From Metaruminococcus_A sp050943475 (GTDB lineage Bacteria > Bacillota > Clostridia > Oscillospirales > Ruminococcaceae), in NCBI GenBank assembly GCA_050943475.1, contig JBMNPF010000005.1, positions 149,884 through 213,883 on the forward strand: a stretch of DNA of 64,000 bases, written 5' to 3'. Positions 40,370-48,915 of this stretch are shown here, in pieces. A program made the position numbers and the translations under genes. Below the pieces are notes generated by a model that saw only the letters and a list, made by a program, of their open reading frames with translations, was not told the origin of the DNA and searched no databases. The first letter of the stretch is position 1; the number at the start of each line of letters is the position of its first letter.

Positions 40370-40753
40370 TTAATAACGAATAGCCACAAACAGGTCGCCT
40401 AAAACCGGAAGCGGTTTGATATGCCCTTCGCAGGTGGCAATGATGCCATAAACCATAAAAAAGAGGCTCAGCGCGCTCAGGGCAAGGTTGACAATCCCCG
40501 CAATAAAGCCCAGGTGGATGATACCAAAGACCAGCGAGAACATGCTTGTTACAAATCCCACCGCAATTTCAAAAAGAAACAGCAGCAGCCCCTGGTTTGC
40601 ATGGTATTTGACATACCGCGACTGCGGCTTGGCCACCAACGGGATGACAAACAAAAATCCAATGTAGCAGAGAATGCACAAAAACTTGTTTTCCTGTACA
40701 TCGTATGGGTCCGGGATAAAGGTCGGCTTTCGGCCAAATACATGGGTGTTCAT
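40370..40753 (-). CDS. DUF4870-like membrane protein
   Basis: A 127-residue protein with about three membrane helices (roughly 25-42, 55-80, 83-105). NKFLCILCYIGFLFVIPLVAKPQSRYVKYHANQGLLLFLF fits the DUF4870-like domain pattern (a helix, then FHANQGL-type motif). Function unknown. AAAAAGGAGC lies 7 nt before ATG. It follows pheA by 15 bp on the same strand, so it probably shares the secA-pheA transcript. Confidence 0.7.
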   Translation of the reverse strand: MNTHVFGRKPTFIPDPYDVQENKFLCILCYIGFLFVIPLVAKPQSRYVKYHANQGLLLFLFEIAVGFVTSMFSLVFGIIHLGFIAGIVNLALSALSLFFMVYGIIATCEGHIKPLPVLGDLFVAIRY

Positions 40754-40768
40754 TGCACAAGCTCCTTT

Positions 40769-41911
40769 TTAGCCTTCAATCTCCTTATAGTTTCCCAAAA
40801 ACTTGAACGCGTCATACTCATTTTCCAAATGGCTGATCAGCGCAAGCGCTTCCGGATTCCGCAGGTTGCCCACCAAGTCGATGTAAAAAATAACGTCAAA
40901 GTTTTTGTTTCCAATCGGCTTGGATTCAATTTTGGTCATATCCACTCCGGCCGCCGCAAAAACGGTGAGTAACCGGTATAAGCTGTTCGGCTGGTTGGGG
41001 ATTGCCACCGCAATCGACACCATGTCGGCGTCCTTGTGGAGCTGCATCTGCTTGGAGATGCACATGAAACGGGTGTAATTCTCCTCGGTGTTCTGAATGC
41101 CCCGTTCCAAAATTTCCAGACCGTACCGCTCAGCCGCCAGCACCGAACTAATTGCCGCCACCGGCTCGTCGGAATCCCGTACAAACTTTGCCGCCATTGC
41201 AGTGTTCGGGTATTCGCAGGGCTGCTTGTCCGGGTGGCGCTCAAACCAGCCGGAGCACTGCCGCAGCGCCTGTTCATGGGAGTAAACCTTTTTTACCTGC
41301 TTCAGCTGAGTACCCGGCTTTGCAGCAAGGCAATGCTCCACCTTGACCTTAATGCCGTGGTTGATGAAAAAGTCGTACTTTTTCATCAGGCTGTAAACCG
41401 GAGCGACCGAACCTGCGTTGGAATTGTCCACCGGCAGCAGCCCGCAGGCCACATCACCGCGCTGTACGGCCTCAAAAACATCCTCAAACTCCCGGTAAAA
41501 GGTTATATCGCCGTCCGGGAACAGGGTGGAGGCTGCAATGTGGGAATAAGCGCCCTCGGTGCCCTGGCAGGCAATCTTCGGACGGCTGGCGCCAGCCGCT
41601 TCCGGCTGTGCCAACACTGCCTGAATCTGCTGTACAACCGGCCCCAGCTCTGCAATTTGCCGCTTTTGCTGAATTTTGGAAAGCTCCATCAGGGTGGTAA
41701 ACAGCACCTTGGAGCAGTTCGCAAGCTCTTCCGGGCTTTTTTCCGCCACCCGTTCAATGATTTGATTTTCCCGTTCCGGATGGAAGATGGGCAGGTGCTG
41801 TTCTTTTTTGTATTGGGCTACGCCCCGTACAATCTGCATCCGCTGTTCAAACAGCGCAAGCAGTTCTGTATCAATCCGGTCAATCTGCTCCCGCAGTGAG
41901 GACAGGTCCAT
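40769..41911 (-). CDS. pheA: Bifunctional chorismate mutase / prephenate dehydratase
   Basis: A 380-residue enzyme of phenylalanine synthesis. Residues 1-90 are an AroQ-type chorismate mutase (LREQIDRIDTELLALFEQRMQIV). Residues about 113-290 are prephenate dehydratase (IACQGTEGAYSHIAASTLF near 113, and YTRFMCISK at its end), and the rest is an ACT domain (SIAVAIPNQPNSLYRLLTVFAAAGVDMTKIESKPI) giving feedback by phenylalanine. GGGGAAGC precedes ATG 41911, whose start overlaps the end of secA by zero bases (19-bp gap). No T-box was seen. Confidence 0.95.
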   Translation of the reverse strand: MDLSSLREQIDRIDTELLALFEQRMQIVRGVAQYKKEQHLPIFHPERENQIIERVAEKSPEELANCSKVLFTTLMELSKIQQKRQIAELGPVVQQIQAVLAQPEAAGASRPKIACQGTEGAYSHIAASTLFPDGDITFYREFEDVFEAVQRGDVACGLLPVDNSNAGSVAPVYSLMKKYDFFINHGIKVKVEHCLAAKPGTQLKQVKKVYSHEQALRQCSGWFERHPDKQPCEYPNTAMAAKFVRDSDEPVAAISSVLAAERYGLEILERGIQNTEENYTRFMCISKQMQLHKDADMVSIAVAIPNQPNSLYRLLTVFAAAGVDMTKIESKPIGNKNFDVIFYIDLVGNLRNPEALALISHLENEYDAFKFLGNYKEIEG

Positions 41912-41930
41912 AATCTGTGCTTCCCCCGAA

Positions 41931-44675
41931 CTAATCGTTTTCGTGCATACCGCAGCATTTTTTGTATTTTTTACCGCTTCCGCACGGACATGGGTCGTTG
42001 CGGCCAATTTTCTGCTTGCGCACCGGCTGCTTTTTCACCACTTTTTCGCCGCCGAGCGAGGTCGTGGTCGGTTTTGCCACCTGCTCGCGCTTCGGCTCCT
42101 CGCTGGACTTGAGCTGAATGGTCAGCAGCAGCCGCACCGTATCCGCCCGGATGGACGCCACCATCTCGTCAAACATGTCAAAGCCCTCCAGGCGGTACTC
42201 AACCACTGGGTCACGCTGGCCGTACGCGCGCAGCGAGATGCCGCGGCGCAGTTCGTCCATCGCGTCGATGTGGTCAATCCACTTGGTGTCAACCATCTTG
42301 AGCAGGATAACCCGCTCCAGCTCACGGAGCATCTGCGGCCCAAGCAGTTTTTCACGGCCTTCATAAAGCTCCATTGCCTTGTCAATGAGCTGCTTTGAAA
42401 TGTCAGCCTTCTCCATATCGGCCAGCTCGTTTACGGTGTAGTTGAGGTCGTCCGGCCCGGTCAAATAGCCCATGTAATGGTCGCGTAAGCCCACCATGTT
42501 CCAGTCGTCGTGAATTTCAGAATCCGGCAGATACTGGGCGACGGTCTCTTCAATGGTCTCCTTGATCATGCCCAAGATGCTCTCGTGAATGTCCTCCCCA
42601 TCCAGCACCTTGGCGCGCTGCCCGTAAATGATTTCGCGCTGGCGGTTCATAACGTCGTCGTACTGCAAAACGTTTTTGCGGATAGAGAAGTTGCGGCCCT
42701 CCACCTTGCGCTGGGCGCTTTCAATCGAGTTGGAGAGCATCTTGTTTTCAATCGGCTGGTCCTCGTCAATTTTCAGCGCTTCCATCAGGTTCTGGATGCG
42801 TTCGCCGCCGAACAGGCGCATCAGGTCGTCCTGTGCGGAGAGAAAGAAACGGCTTTCACCGGGGTCGCCCTGGCGGCCGGAACGCCCGCGGAGCTGGTTG
42901 TCAATTCGGCGGGATTCATGCCGTTCGGTGCCGAGGATGAACAGGCCGCCCGCCTCCTTGACCGCCTCAGCCTCGGGCTTGATTTCATCCTTGTATTTCT
43001 GGTTGAGGTCCTGGTACACCTTGCGCGCGTGCAGAATCTCCTCGTCGTCGGTTTCGGCAAAGCTCGTCGCCTGGGTAATCTGCTCTTCGGTGTAACCCTG
43101 TCGGCGCATGTCGTGCTTGGCGAGGTATTCCGGGTTGCCGCCCAGTGCAATGTCGGTACCGCGCCCCGCCATGTTGGTGGCGATGGTCACCGCGCCCTTT
43201 TTACCCGCCTGCGCAATAATTTCGGCTTCTTTTTCGTGGTACTTCGCGTTGAGTACCTCGTGCTTGATGCCGCGGCGCTTGAGCATGCTGCTCAAATGCT
43301 CGGACTTGTCAATCGAAATGGTGCCTACCAGCACCGGCTGCCCCTTTTCGTGGCACTCGGCAATCTGGTCGATGACCGCGTTAAACTTCGCGTTTTCGGT
43401 CTTGTAAATAACGTCCGGACGGTCAACACGGACCACCGGCTTGTTGGTCGGAATTTCAATAACATCAAGCTTGTAAATTTCCTGGAATTCCGCTTCCTCA
43501 GTCATGGCGGTACCAGTCATGCCGGAGAGCTTGTCATACAGCCGGAAAAAGTTCTGGAAGGTAATCGTCGCCAGTGTCTTGGATTCACGCATGACGTTGA
43601 CGCCCTCTTTGGCTTCAATGGCCTGATGTAGCCCTTCGTTGTAGCGGCGGCCCATCATCAGGCGGCCGGTGAACTCGTCTACAATAATCACTTCGCCGTC
43701 CTTGACTACGTAATCCACATCGCGGTGCATAATGCCGTACGCCTTAATCGCCTGGTTGATGTGGTGCAGCACCGTCATGTTGTCGGCGTCCATCAGGTTT
43801 TCCACATGGAAAAACTCCTCCGCCTTCGCCACGCCGCGCGGAGTCAGGGTCGCCGTCTTAGCCTTTTCGTCCACAATGTAGTCCGCATCAATGTTTTCGT
43901 CAATCTCTTCCTTGTCGTTGAGCTCTGCCACCTTGTAAACCTTCAGGCGTTTGGCAAAGCCATCCGCCACGGTGTACAGCTCGGTGGATTTATCCCCCTG
44001 CCCGGAAATAATGAGCGGCGTACGCGCCTCATCAACAAGGATGGAGTCCACCTCGTCGACAATGGCGAAGTTGAAGCCGCGCTGCACCTTGTTTTCTTTG
44101 TAAATGACCATGTTGTCGCGCAGGTAGTCAAACCCGAGCTCGTTGTTGGTGCCGTAGGTGATGTCGCAGTTGTAAGCCGCACGGCGCTTGTCGTTGTCCA
44201 TATCGTGAACAATCAGACCAACGGTCAGGCCCAGATAGTTGTAAACCTTGCCCATCCATTCCGAGTCACGGGTGGCAAGGTAGTCGTTGACCGTTACAAT
44301 GTGCACGCCCTTGCCGCTCAGCGCGTTCAGGTAGGCGGGAAGGGTTGCCACCAGCGTTTTACCCTCACCGGTTTTCATTTCGGATATACGCCCCTGGTGC
44401 AGCACAATACCACCGATGATCTGAACCGGGAAGTGCTTCATGCCCAGCACACGCCAGGCTGCCTCGCGGCAGGTCGCAAACGCCTCCGGCAGCAAGGTGT
44501 CCAGAGAAACGCCGTCCTCATACCGTTTCCGCAGAATGTTGGTCTGGGATTTGAGCTCCGCTTCGCTCATGTTGGAATAAAGCTCCTCCAAGTCCAGCAC
44601 CTGCTGCATAATCGGCTTAATGCGCTTGAGCTCACGGGAGGAATATGTGCCTATAATTTTATCAAGAATGCCCAT
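41931..44675 (-). CDS. secA: Preprotein translocase ATPase SecA
   Basis: A 914-residue ATPase that drives proteins through SecYEG. The N-terminus MGILDKIIGTYSSRELKRIKP, Walker A in EMKTGEGKTLVAT (near 100), VDEVDSILVDEARTPLIISG and the GRSGRQGDPGESRF motif are standard. The last 20 residues hold the Zn/SecB-type motif NDPCPCGSGKKYKKCCG. Full length for a Gram-positive SecA with the C-terminal tail. It is first in the block secA-pheA-DUF4870. Confidence 0.98.
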   Translation of the reverse strand: MGILDKIIGTYSSRELKRIKPIMQQVLDLEELYSNMSEAELKSQTNILRKRYEDGVSLDTLLPEAFATCREAAWRVLGMKHFPVQIIGGIVLHQGRISEMKTGEGKTLVATLPAYLNALSGKGVHIVTVNDYLATRDSEWMGKVYNYLGLTVGLIVHDMDNDKRRAAYNCDITYGTNNELGFDYLRDNMVIYKENKVQRGFNFAIVDEVDSILVDEARTPLIISGQGDKSTELYTVADGFAKRLKVYKVAELNDKEEIDENIDADYIVDEKAKTATLTPRGVAKAEEFFHVENLMDADNMTVLHHINQAIKAYGIMHRDVDYVVKDGEVIIVDEFTGRLMMGRRYNEGLHQAIEAKEGVNVMRESKTLATITFQNFFRLYDKLSGMTGTAMTEEAEFQEIYKLDVIEIPTNKPVVRVDRPDVIYKTENAKFNAVIDQIAECHEKGQPVLVGTISIDKSEHLSSMLKRRGIKHEVLNAKYHEKEAEIIAQAGKKGAVTIATNMAGRGTDIALGGNPEYLAKHDMRRQGYTEEQITQATSFAETDDEEILHARKVYQDLNQKYKDEIKPEAEAVKEAGGLFILGTERHESRRIDNQLRGRSGRQGDPGESRFFLSAQDDLMRLFGGERIQNLMEALKIDEDQPIENKMLSNSIESAQRKVEGRNFSIRKNVLQYDDVMNRQREIIYGQRAKVLDGEDIHESILGMIKETIEETVAQYLPDSEIHDDWNMVGLRDHYMGYLTGPDDLNYTVNELADMEKADISKQLIDKAMELYEGREKLLGPQMLRELERVILLKMVDTKWIDHIDAMDELRRGISLRAYGQRDPVVEYRLEGFDMFDEMVASIRADTVRLLLTIQLKSSEEPKREQVAKPTTTSLGGEKVVKKQPVRKQKIGRNDPCPCGSGKKYKKCCGMHEND

Positions 44676-44867
44676 TCGTTCACCTCATATTTAATATGAA
44701 CTAATCTACGATATATCTCTCACTATTTTAATTCTTTAGCGGCCAAAAGTCAAACGGTTCCCCCGGCGAGGATGTAATATATTTGTAAATAAAACCACCT
44801 CTATCATATCTGTTCGGCGTGGATTGTCTTTTATTTCACAATATTTTCAGGAATCCCACCAAAACCC

Positions 44868-44896
44868 TTGCCTTTTCACGTTTTTTCGATTATAAT
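44868..44896 (+). promoter_or_regulatory. SigA-type promoter of the scaffold/GGGtGRT pair
   Basis: TTGCCT (44868-44873), 17-bp spacer, TATAAT (44891-44896), 44 bp before ATG 44940. The rest of the secA-to-scaffold gap has no visible gene. Confidence 0.65.
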
Positions 44897-44939
44897 AAAT
44901 CCGGTATGTTTAAGCAAGAAAACCGAAAGGAGAATTACT

Positions 44940-45632
44940 ATGAACTATTCTCATGAAGTTGAGAAAATGTGCGTTCTCACCAAAGGCCCGCATCATGGCC
45001 CCGCACCAATTCCGGAAGAGGGCAAGTGGGTAAAAGCGTATGAGATAAAGGACATTTCCGGCTTGTCCCACGGTGTGGGTTGGTGTGCACCGCAGCAGGG
45101 CGCCTGTAAACTCACCCTGAACGTCAAAGACGGTATTATTGAAGAGGCTATGGTCGAGACCCTCGGCTGCTCCGGTATGACCCATTCCGCAGCAATGGCT
45201 TCTGAAATCCTGCCGGGCAAAACCCTGCTTGAAGCTTTGAACACCGACCTCGTCTGCGACGCTATCAACGTCGCCATGCGTGAGATTTTCAAACAGCTCG
45301 CTTATGGCCGTTCCCAGACTGCGTTCTCTGAAGGCGGCCTGCCCATCGGCGCCGGTCTTGAAGACCTCGGCAAGGGCCTGCGTTCTCAGGTTGGCACCAT
45401 GTTCAGCACCAAGGCAAAAGGTGTCCGTTACCTGGAACTGGCAGAAGGCTATGTCCTGAATATGGCTGTGGATGAAAACGGCGAAGCCATTGGCTACAAA
45501 TTCGTCCGCCTCGGCAAAATGCTTGAGGATATCCGCCACGGCGTCGATCCCACAACCGCTTACGAGAAGAACATCGGTACATACGGCCGCTACGATGAAG
45601 CCGCCAAATATGTCGATCCTCGTGAAGAATAA
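44940..45632 (+). CDS. NifU/IscU-like iron-sulfur cluster scaffold protein
   Basis: A 230-residue protein with the IscU/NifU core. Candidate cluster ligands are the cysteines in GVGWCAPQQGACKL (near 44-57), TLGCSGMTHSAAMASEI (near 77) and DLVCDAINVAM (near 106). The second segment mirrors the FGCGSAIASSS ligand loop of IscU. Residues beyond 130 form an extension (LPIGAGLEDLGKGLRSQVGTMFSTKAKG, then a beta-rich end) not seen in IscU. GAAAGGAG precedes ATG 44940. It lies 18 bp upstream of the GGGtGRT gene and is surely cotranscribed. Isolated from any isc/suf genes here. Confidence 0.85.
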   Translation: MNYSHEVEKMCVLTKGPHHGPAPIPEEGKWVKAYEIKDISGLSHGVGWCAPQQGACKLTLNVKDGIIEEAMVETLGCSGMTHSAAMASEILPGKTLLEALNTDLVCDAINVAMREIFKQLAYGRSQTAFSEGGLPIGAGLEDLGKGLRSQVGTMFSTKAKGVRYLELAEGYVLNMAVDENGEAIGYKFVRLGKMLEDIRHGVDPTTAYEKNIGTYGRYDEAAKYVDPREE

Positions 45633-45650
45633 TTTGAGGAGGTAGCAAGA

Positions 45651-46649
45651 ATGGCACAGTTTGAAGGAAAAGAAAGAAGAATGCCGAAAATCGAGAAATG
45701 CCTTGCCGAATACGGCTTTGCAACCCTCGAGGACGCACGTGACCTGTGCTTGTCCAAAGGCATCAATGTAGATGAAATTGTAAAAGGCGTTCAGCCCATT
45801 GCGTTTGAGAACGCTGTCTGGGCTTACACCCTCGGTACCGCTGTTGCGCTGAAAAAGGGCATCAAAAAAGCGGCCGACGCGGCAGAGGCCATTGGTATCG
45901 GCCTTCAGGCTTTCTGTGTTCCGGGTTCCGTTGCAGAGCAGCGTGATGTTGGACAGGGCCACGGCAACCTCGGTGCAATGCTTCTCCGTGAGGAGACCGA
46001 CTGCTTCTGCTTCCTCGCAGGCCATGAGTCCTTTGCAGCTGCAGAGGGCGCAATCGGCATTGCCCGCACCGCAAACAAAGCGCGTTCCAAACCGCTCCGT
46101 GTTATCCTCAACGGCCTCGGCAAAGACGCTGCTTATATCATTTCCAGAATCAACGGCTTCACCTATGTAGAGACCGATTATGACTTCTACACCGGCGAGC
46201 TCAAAGTCGTTCGTGAGGTTTCTTTCTCCAGCGGCGAGAAATCCAAAGTCCGCTGCTACGGCGCAAATGACGTGCTCGAAGGCGTTGCAGTCATGAAGCT
46301 CGAAAAGGTTGATGTTTCCATCACCGGTAACTCCACCAACCCGGTTCGTTTCCAGCACCTGGTCGCTGGCACCTATAAGAAATGGGCAATGGAAAACGGC
46401 GTGAAATACTTCTCGGTTGCTTCCGGCGGCGGCACTGGCCGTACCCTGCATCCGGACAATATGGGCGCCGGCCCGGCTTCCTACGGTCTGACCGACTCGA
46501 TGGGCCGTATGCACGGTGACGCTCAGTTTGCTGGTTCTTCTTCTGTTCCGGCTCACGTTGAGATGATGGGCCTCATCGGCATGGGCAACAACCCGATGGT
46601 TGGCGCTACCGTCGCTTGTGCAGTTGCAGTTGAAGAAGCGAACAAATAA
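45651..46649 (+). CDS. GGGtGRT protein (function unknown)
   Basis: A 332-residue soluble protein named for the motif VASGGGTGRTLHPDNMG near residues 261-277. Other conserved-looking elements are CVPGSVAEQRDVGQGHGNLG (near 88-107), CFCFLAGHESFAAAEGAIG (near 118), and a glycine-rich C-terminus ending MGNNPMVGATVACAVAVEE. Several His, Cys and Gly-rich loops suggest a metal or nucleotide site. No known enzyme family is apparent. An excellent ribosome site (GAGGAGGT) and strong codon bias suggest high expression. It follows the Fe-S scaffold gene by 18 bp, and a strong terminator follows. Confidence 0.88.
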   Translation: MAQFEGKERRMPKIEKCLAEYGFATLEDARDLCLSKGINVDEIVKGVQPIAFENAVWAYTLGTAVALKKGIKKAADAAEAIGIGLQAFCVPGSVAEQRDVGQGHGNLGAMLLREETDCFCFLAGHESFAAAEGAIGIARTANKARSKPLRVILNGLGKDAAYIISRINGFTYVETDYDFYTGELKVVREVSFSSGEKSKVRCYGANDVLEGVAVMKLEKVDVSITGNSTNPVRFQHLVAGTYKKWAMENGVKYFSVASGGGTGRTLHPDNMGAGPASYGLTDSMGRMHGDAQFAGSSSVPAHVEMMGLIGMGNNPMVGATVACAVAVEEANK

Positions 46650-46661
46650 GCTGATTTAAGT

Positions 46662-46695
46662 AAAAAACACCTGTGAATTTCACAGGTGTTTTTTT
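46662..46695 (+). terminator. Terminator after GGGtGRT gene
   Basis: AAAAACACCTGTGAA / TTCACAGGTGTTTTTTT stem, directly after the stop codon. Confidence 0.9.
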
Positions 46696-46970
46696 GTCGC
46701 CTGAAAAGAGAGAATCGGCAGGCCTTATTTTGCTGGATTGCATCTCCCAATCGTTTATAAACGATTTTTGTTTTGCAACTTTAAAAACATTCTATCATAA
46801 AATTGTGGAAAAATCATTTTTGTAATAAAAAAGCGTTGATAAAAAACACCCAGCTCTCAGCGCAAGCGCTTCACTCCGAGCAAAAAAGAGTCTAAACGCA
46901 ATTCATGTTCAGACTCAATCTGTGAAGCATTGACAAAATAGATACCCATTCCGGTGCAGGCACAAAATAA
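46696..46970. other. AT-rich non-coding stretch below tRNA-Thr
   Basis: Visibly AT-rich and without a credible gene. It contains a minus-strand terminator-like hairpin at 46882-46916, listed separately. Confidence 0.5.
46882..46916 (-). terminator. Second terminator downstream of tRNA-Thr
   Basis: GAGTCTGAAC / GTTTAGACTC stem (8-9 of 10 paired) followed by six T on the minus strand, about 60 bp past the first tRNA terminator. Confidence 0.6.
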
Positions 46971-46995
46971 AACACACCCCACATTGTGAGGTGTG
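46963..46995 (-). terminator. Terminator of tRNA-Thr
   Basis: On the minus strand CACACC...GGTGTG with an inner CAC/GTG stem is followed by TTTTATTTTG, 26 bp after the tRNA 3' end. Confidence 0.7.
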
Positions 46996-47020
46996 CGACT
47001 TGGAAGCGGCAACTTGCCGC

Positions 47021-47096
47021 TGGAGCTACTGGCCGGACTTGAACCGGCGACCTGCTGATTACGAATCAGCTGCTCTACCGACTGAGCCACAGTAGC
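47021..47096 (-). tRNA. tRNA-Thr (anticodon CGT)
   Basis: A 76-nt cloverleaf with encoded CCA. Acceptor GCTACTG pairs with CAGTAGC, D-stem GCTC/GAGC, anticodon stem GCTGA/TCAGC around loop TTCGTAA (anticodon CGT at 34-36), and T-arm GCCGG TTCAAGT CCGGC. The discriminator base is T. It reads ACG codons. Confidence 0.95.
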
Positions 47097-47099
47097 ATA

Positions 47100-47436
47100 T
47101 CCCAATATGACGCCGCCTTTTTACGGCCTTTTGGTCGTTAATCAGACGGATTACCTGCTGCTTTAGTGTTTGAGGTCGCGGTAAAACCCCAACCAACCAT
47201 TTGTAAAGCAGCGTTTTATACGCCGCGAAGCAGTTAAACTCTCAACTCAACAGAAAAGCAGCGCCTCTACGACAAACCGGAATTCATAGGCAAAATATAC
47301 GATACCCACAAACCCAATATGTAATATATTACTAAAAATCAGCCGGCATGTCAAGAGGCTGCTTCCCGTTTTTTCGGTGGATTTTCTCCCATTGCCGCAA
47401 AAATCAGATTTTCCCGTCACAGGCAACTTCCACTGT
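47100..47436. other. Intergenic region, no gene seen
   Basis: About 340 bp between tRNA-Thr and ogt. I find no credible ORF, RNA gene or clear promoter. Confidence 0.4.
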
Positions 47437-47970
47437 TTATAAAGCAGTTCCTTTCTTGGGGATAAAAAAGGTATTTGTATCCGCCTTTTCCAACGTCAGC
47501 AGCTTGATTTTTCGGTCGATGCCGCCTGCATATCCGGTTAGGCTGCCATTTGTCCCAACCACCCGGTGGCAGGGGACAATAATTGAAATCTCGTTGTGGC
47601 CAACTGCTCCACCGACTGCTTGGGCCGACATGTGCGGCAGTCCTTTTTGGGCGGCAAGCTGTTTCGCAATTTCTCCATAGGTTGTGGTCTGTCCGTATGG
47701 AATGGAACAGAGGATGTTCCACACATCTTTTTGAAAATCCGTTCCAATCAAATGGAGCGGTATCGAAAAGTCCGGCTCTTCTCCGGAAAAGTAACGATCC
47801 AGCCAGCGTTTTACCGTTTCAAATAGAGGGGTTTCGCGGTCCTCATGCTGCTTGTCCAGACAGCGGGCAAAATACTTCTGCCCCTCAAACCACAAGCCGG
47901 TCAGGCCCATCTCGTCCGCCGCCAAAAGAATACCACCCATCGGCGATTGATAAAAACTGGTATACTGCAT
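47437..47970 (-). CDS. ogt: Methylated-DNA--protein-cysteine methyltransferase
   Basis: A 177-residue suicide repair protein that takes the alkyl group from O6-methylguanine. The acceptor cysteine is C134 in ISIIVPCHRVVG; the upstream SIPYGQTTTYGEIAKQL and QAVGGAVGHN form the DNA-binding helices. Length matches Ogt without the Ada regulatory domain. It lies 95 bp downstream of the alkA-like glycosylase on the same strand, giving an alkylation-repair pair. Confidence 0.94.
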   Translation of the reverse strand: MQYTSFYQSPMGGILLAADEMGLTGLWFEGQKYFARCLDKQHEDRETPLFETVKRWLDRYFSGEEPDFSIPLHLIGTDFQKDVWNILCSIPYGQTTTYGEIAKQLAAQKGLPHMSAQAVGGAVGHNEISIIVPCHRVVGTNGSLTGYAGGIDRKIKLLTLEKADTNTFFIPKKGTAL

Positions 47971-48065
47971 ATTATGCCCCCATCCAAAAATCGCATTGGT
48001 TCCGTCGGTGTCACTTCCAGCCGGTTTGCGTAACGGCGTGTTCTTTCCAAATGGCCGCCCAACGG

Positions 48066-48752
48066 TTACGGTTTCGAGCTGCCGGTGCCGTCTTGGTCCC
48101 GTTTGCCTTTTGCGGTCTTTGTTTTGGGCGCGTAATCTTTCATACCCGGAATCGCCCCGCCCGCCACCGCCCAGAGGTACAGGCTGGCAACACTACAATA
48201 GGGGCTGAAACGCCTGCGGTATTTCTCAAACAGCTTACGGTCAATTTTTCGGTGATGGTAAACCATCCGCAGCCCCCGTTGAATTGCCAAATCGTCAAAG
48301 CTGAATACATCAGGGCGCTGCAAGCAGAACAGCAGGATCATCTCCGCCGTCCATACCCCAATCCCTTTCAGGGAATCCAGCGCCTGAATCGCCTCTGCGT
48401 CCGGCATATGAGCAACCCTCTGCAAATCAAACGCACCGTCGCGCACCTTGCATGCAAAGTCCTGGATGTACGCGGCCTTGCGGAAGGTCATTCCAAAGGC
48501 TTGCAGTTCTTCCAGACTTGCCGCTGCAATTCGTTCCGCCGTTACCTCGCCAAACCCGTCCCGCATCCGGTTCCAAAGGGTGGCCTGCGCCTTTGTGGAA
48601 ATCTGCTGGCCAATAATATGGTGCACGACGGACGAAAACAGGCCGGTATCCGCCTCCCGGTCAATGTGCCCAATGGCGTCAATGACCGCCCCCAGAGCTT
48701 TATCTCTGTCTTTCAGGTATGCCACCTCGGTGTCTCCGTATATAAAATACAA
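48066..48752 (-). CDS. DNA-3-methyladenine glycosylase II (AlkA-like, HhH-GPD)
   Basis: A 228-residue HhH-GPD glycosylase that removes alkylated bases. IIGQQISTKAQATLWNRM (46-63) is the family signature, LKGIGVWTAEMIL (128-140) is the helix-hairpin-helix, and the catalytic Asp lies in FSFDDLAIQRG (D153/D154). It lacks the four-Cys cluster of Nth. The C-terminal tail is Lys-rich. It lacks the N-terminal TATA-fold domain of E. coli AlkA, as usual for the short bacterial form. Cotranscription with ogt is likely. Confidence 0.88.
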   Translation of the reverse strand: MYFIYGDTEVAYLKDRDKALGAVIDAIGHIDREADTGLFSSVVHHIIGQQISTKAQATLWNRMRDGFGEVTAERIAAASLEELQAFGMTFRKAAYIQDFACKVRDGAFDLQRVAHMPDAEAIQALDSLKGIGVWTAEMILLFCLQRPDVFSFDDLAIQRGLRMVYHHRKIDRKLFEKYRRRFSPYCSVASLYLWAVAGGAIPGMKDYAPKTKTAKGKRDQDGTGSSKP

Positions 48753-48915
48753 ACCGTCGCCTCCCGCTGCTTTTATAGGATGATTGTATCACAATCATCC
48801 GGGAAATGCCATCCCATTCAAGAAAATGGCTATCCCAAAAGGGGAGCGGCAGCGGATGCTCTAACACGCTGCAGCGCCGTGTTGGGTACAGCTGCCGTTA
48901 TGGCTGGTTCTATTG

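Noticed and set aside
44910..46556. 548-codon minus-strand frame opposite the scaffold and GGGtGRT genes.
   Set aside because: Runs through two real genes and their gap; produced by low stop frequency in the highly biased codons.
46857..47105. 82-codon frame that spans tRNA-Thr.
   Set aside because: Its coding would come from tRNA sequence; it is an accident of the tRNA and its terminators.
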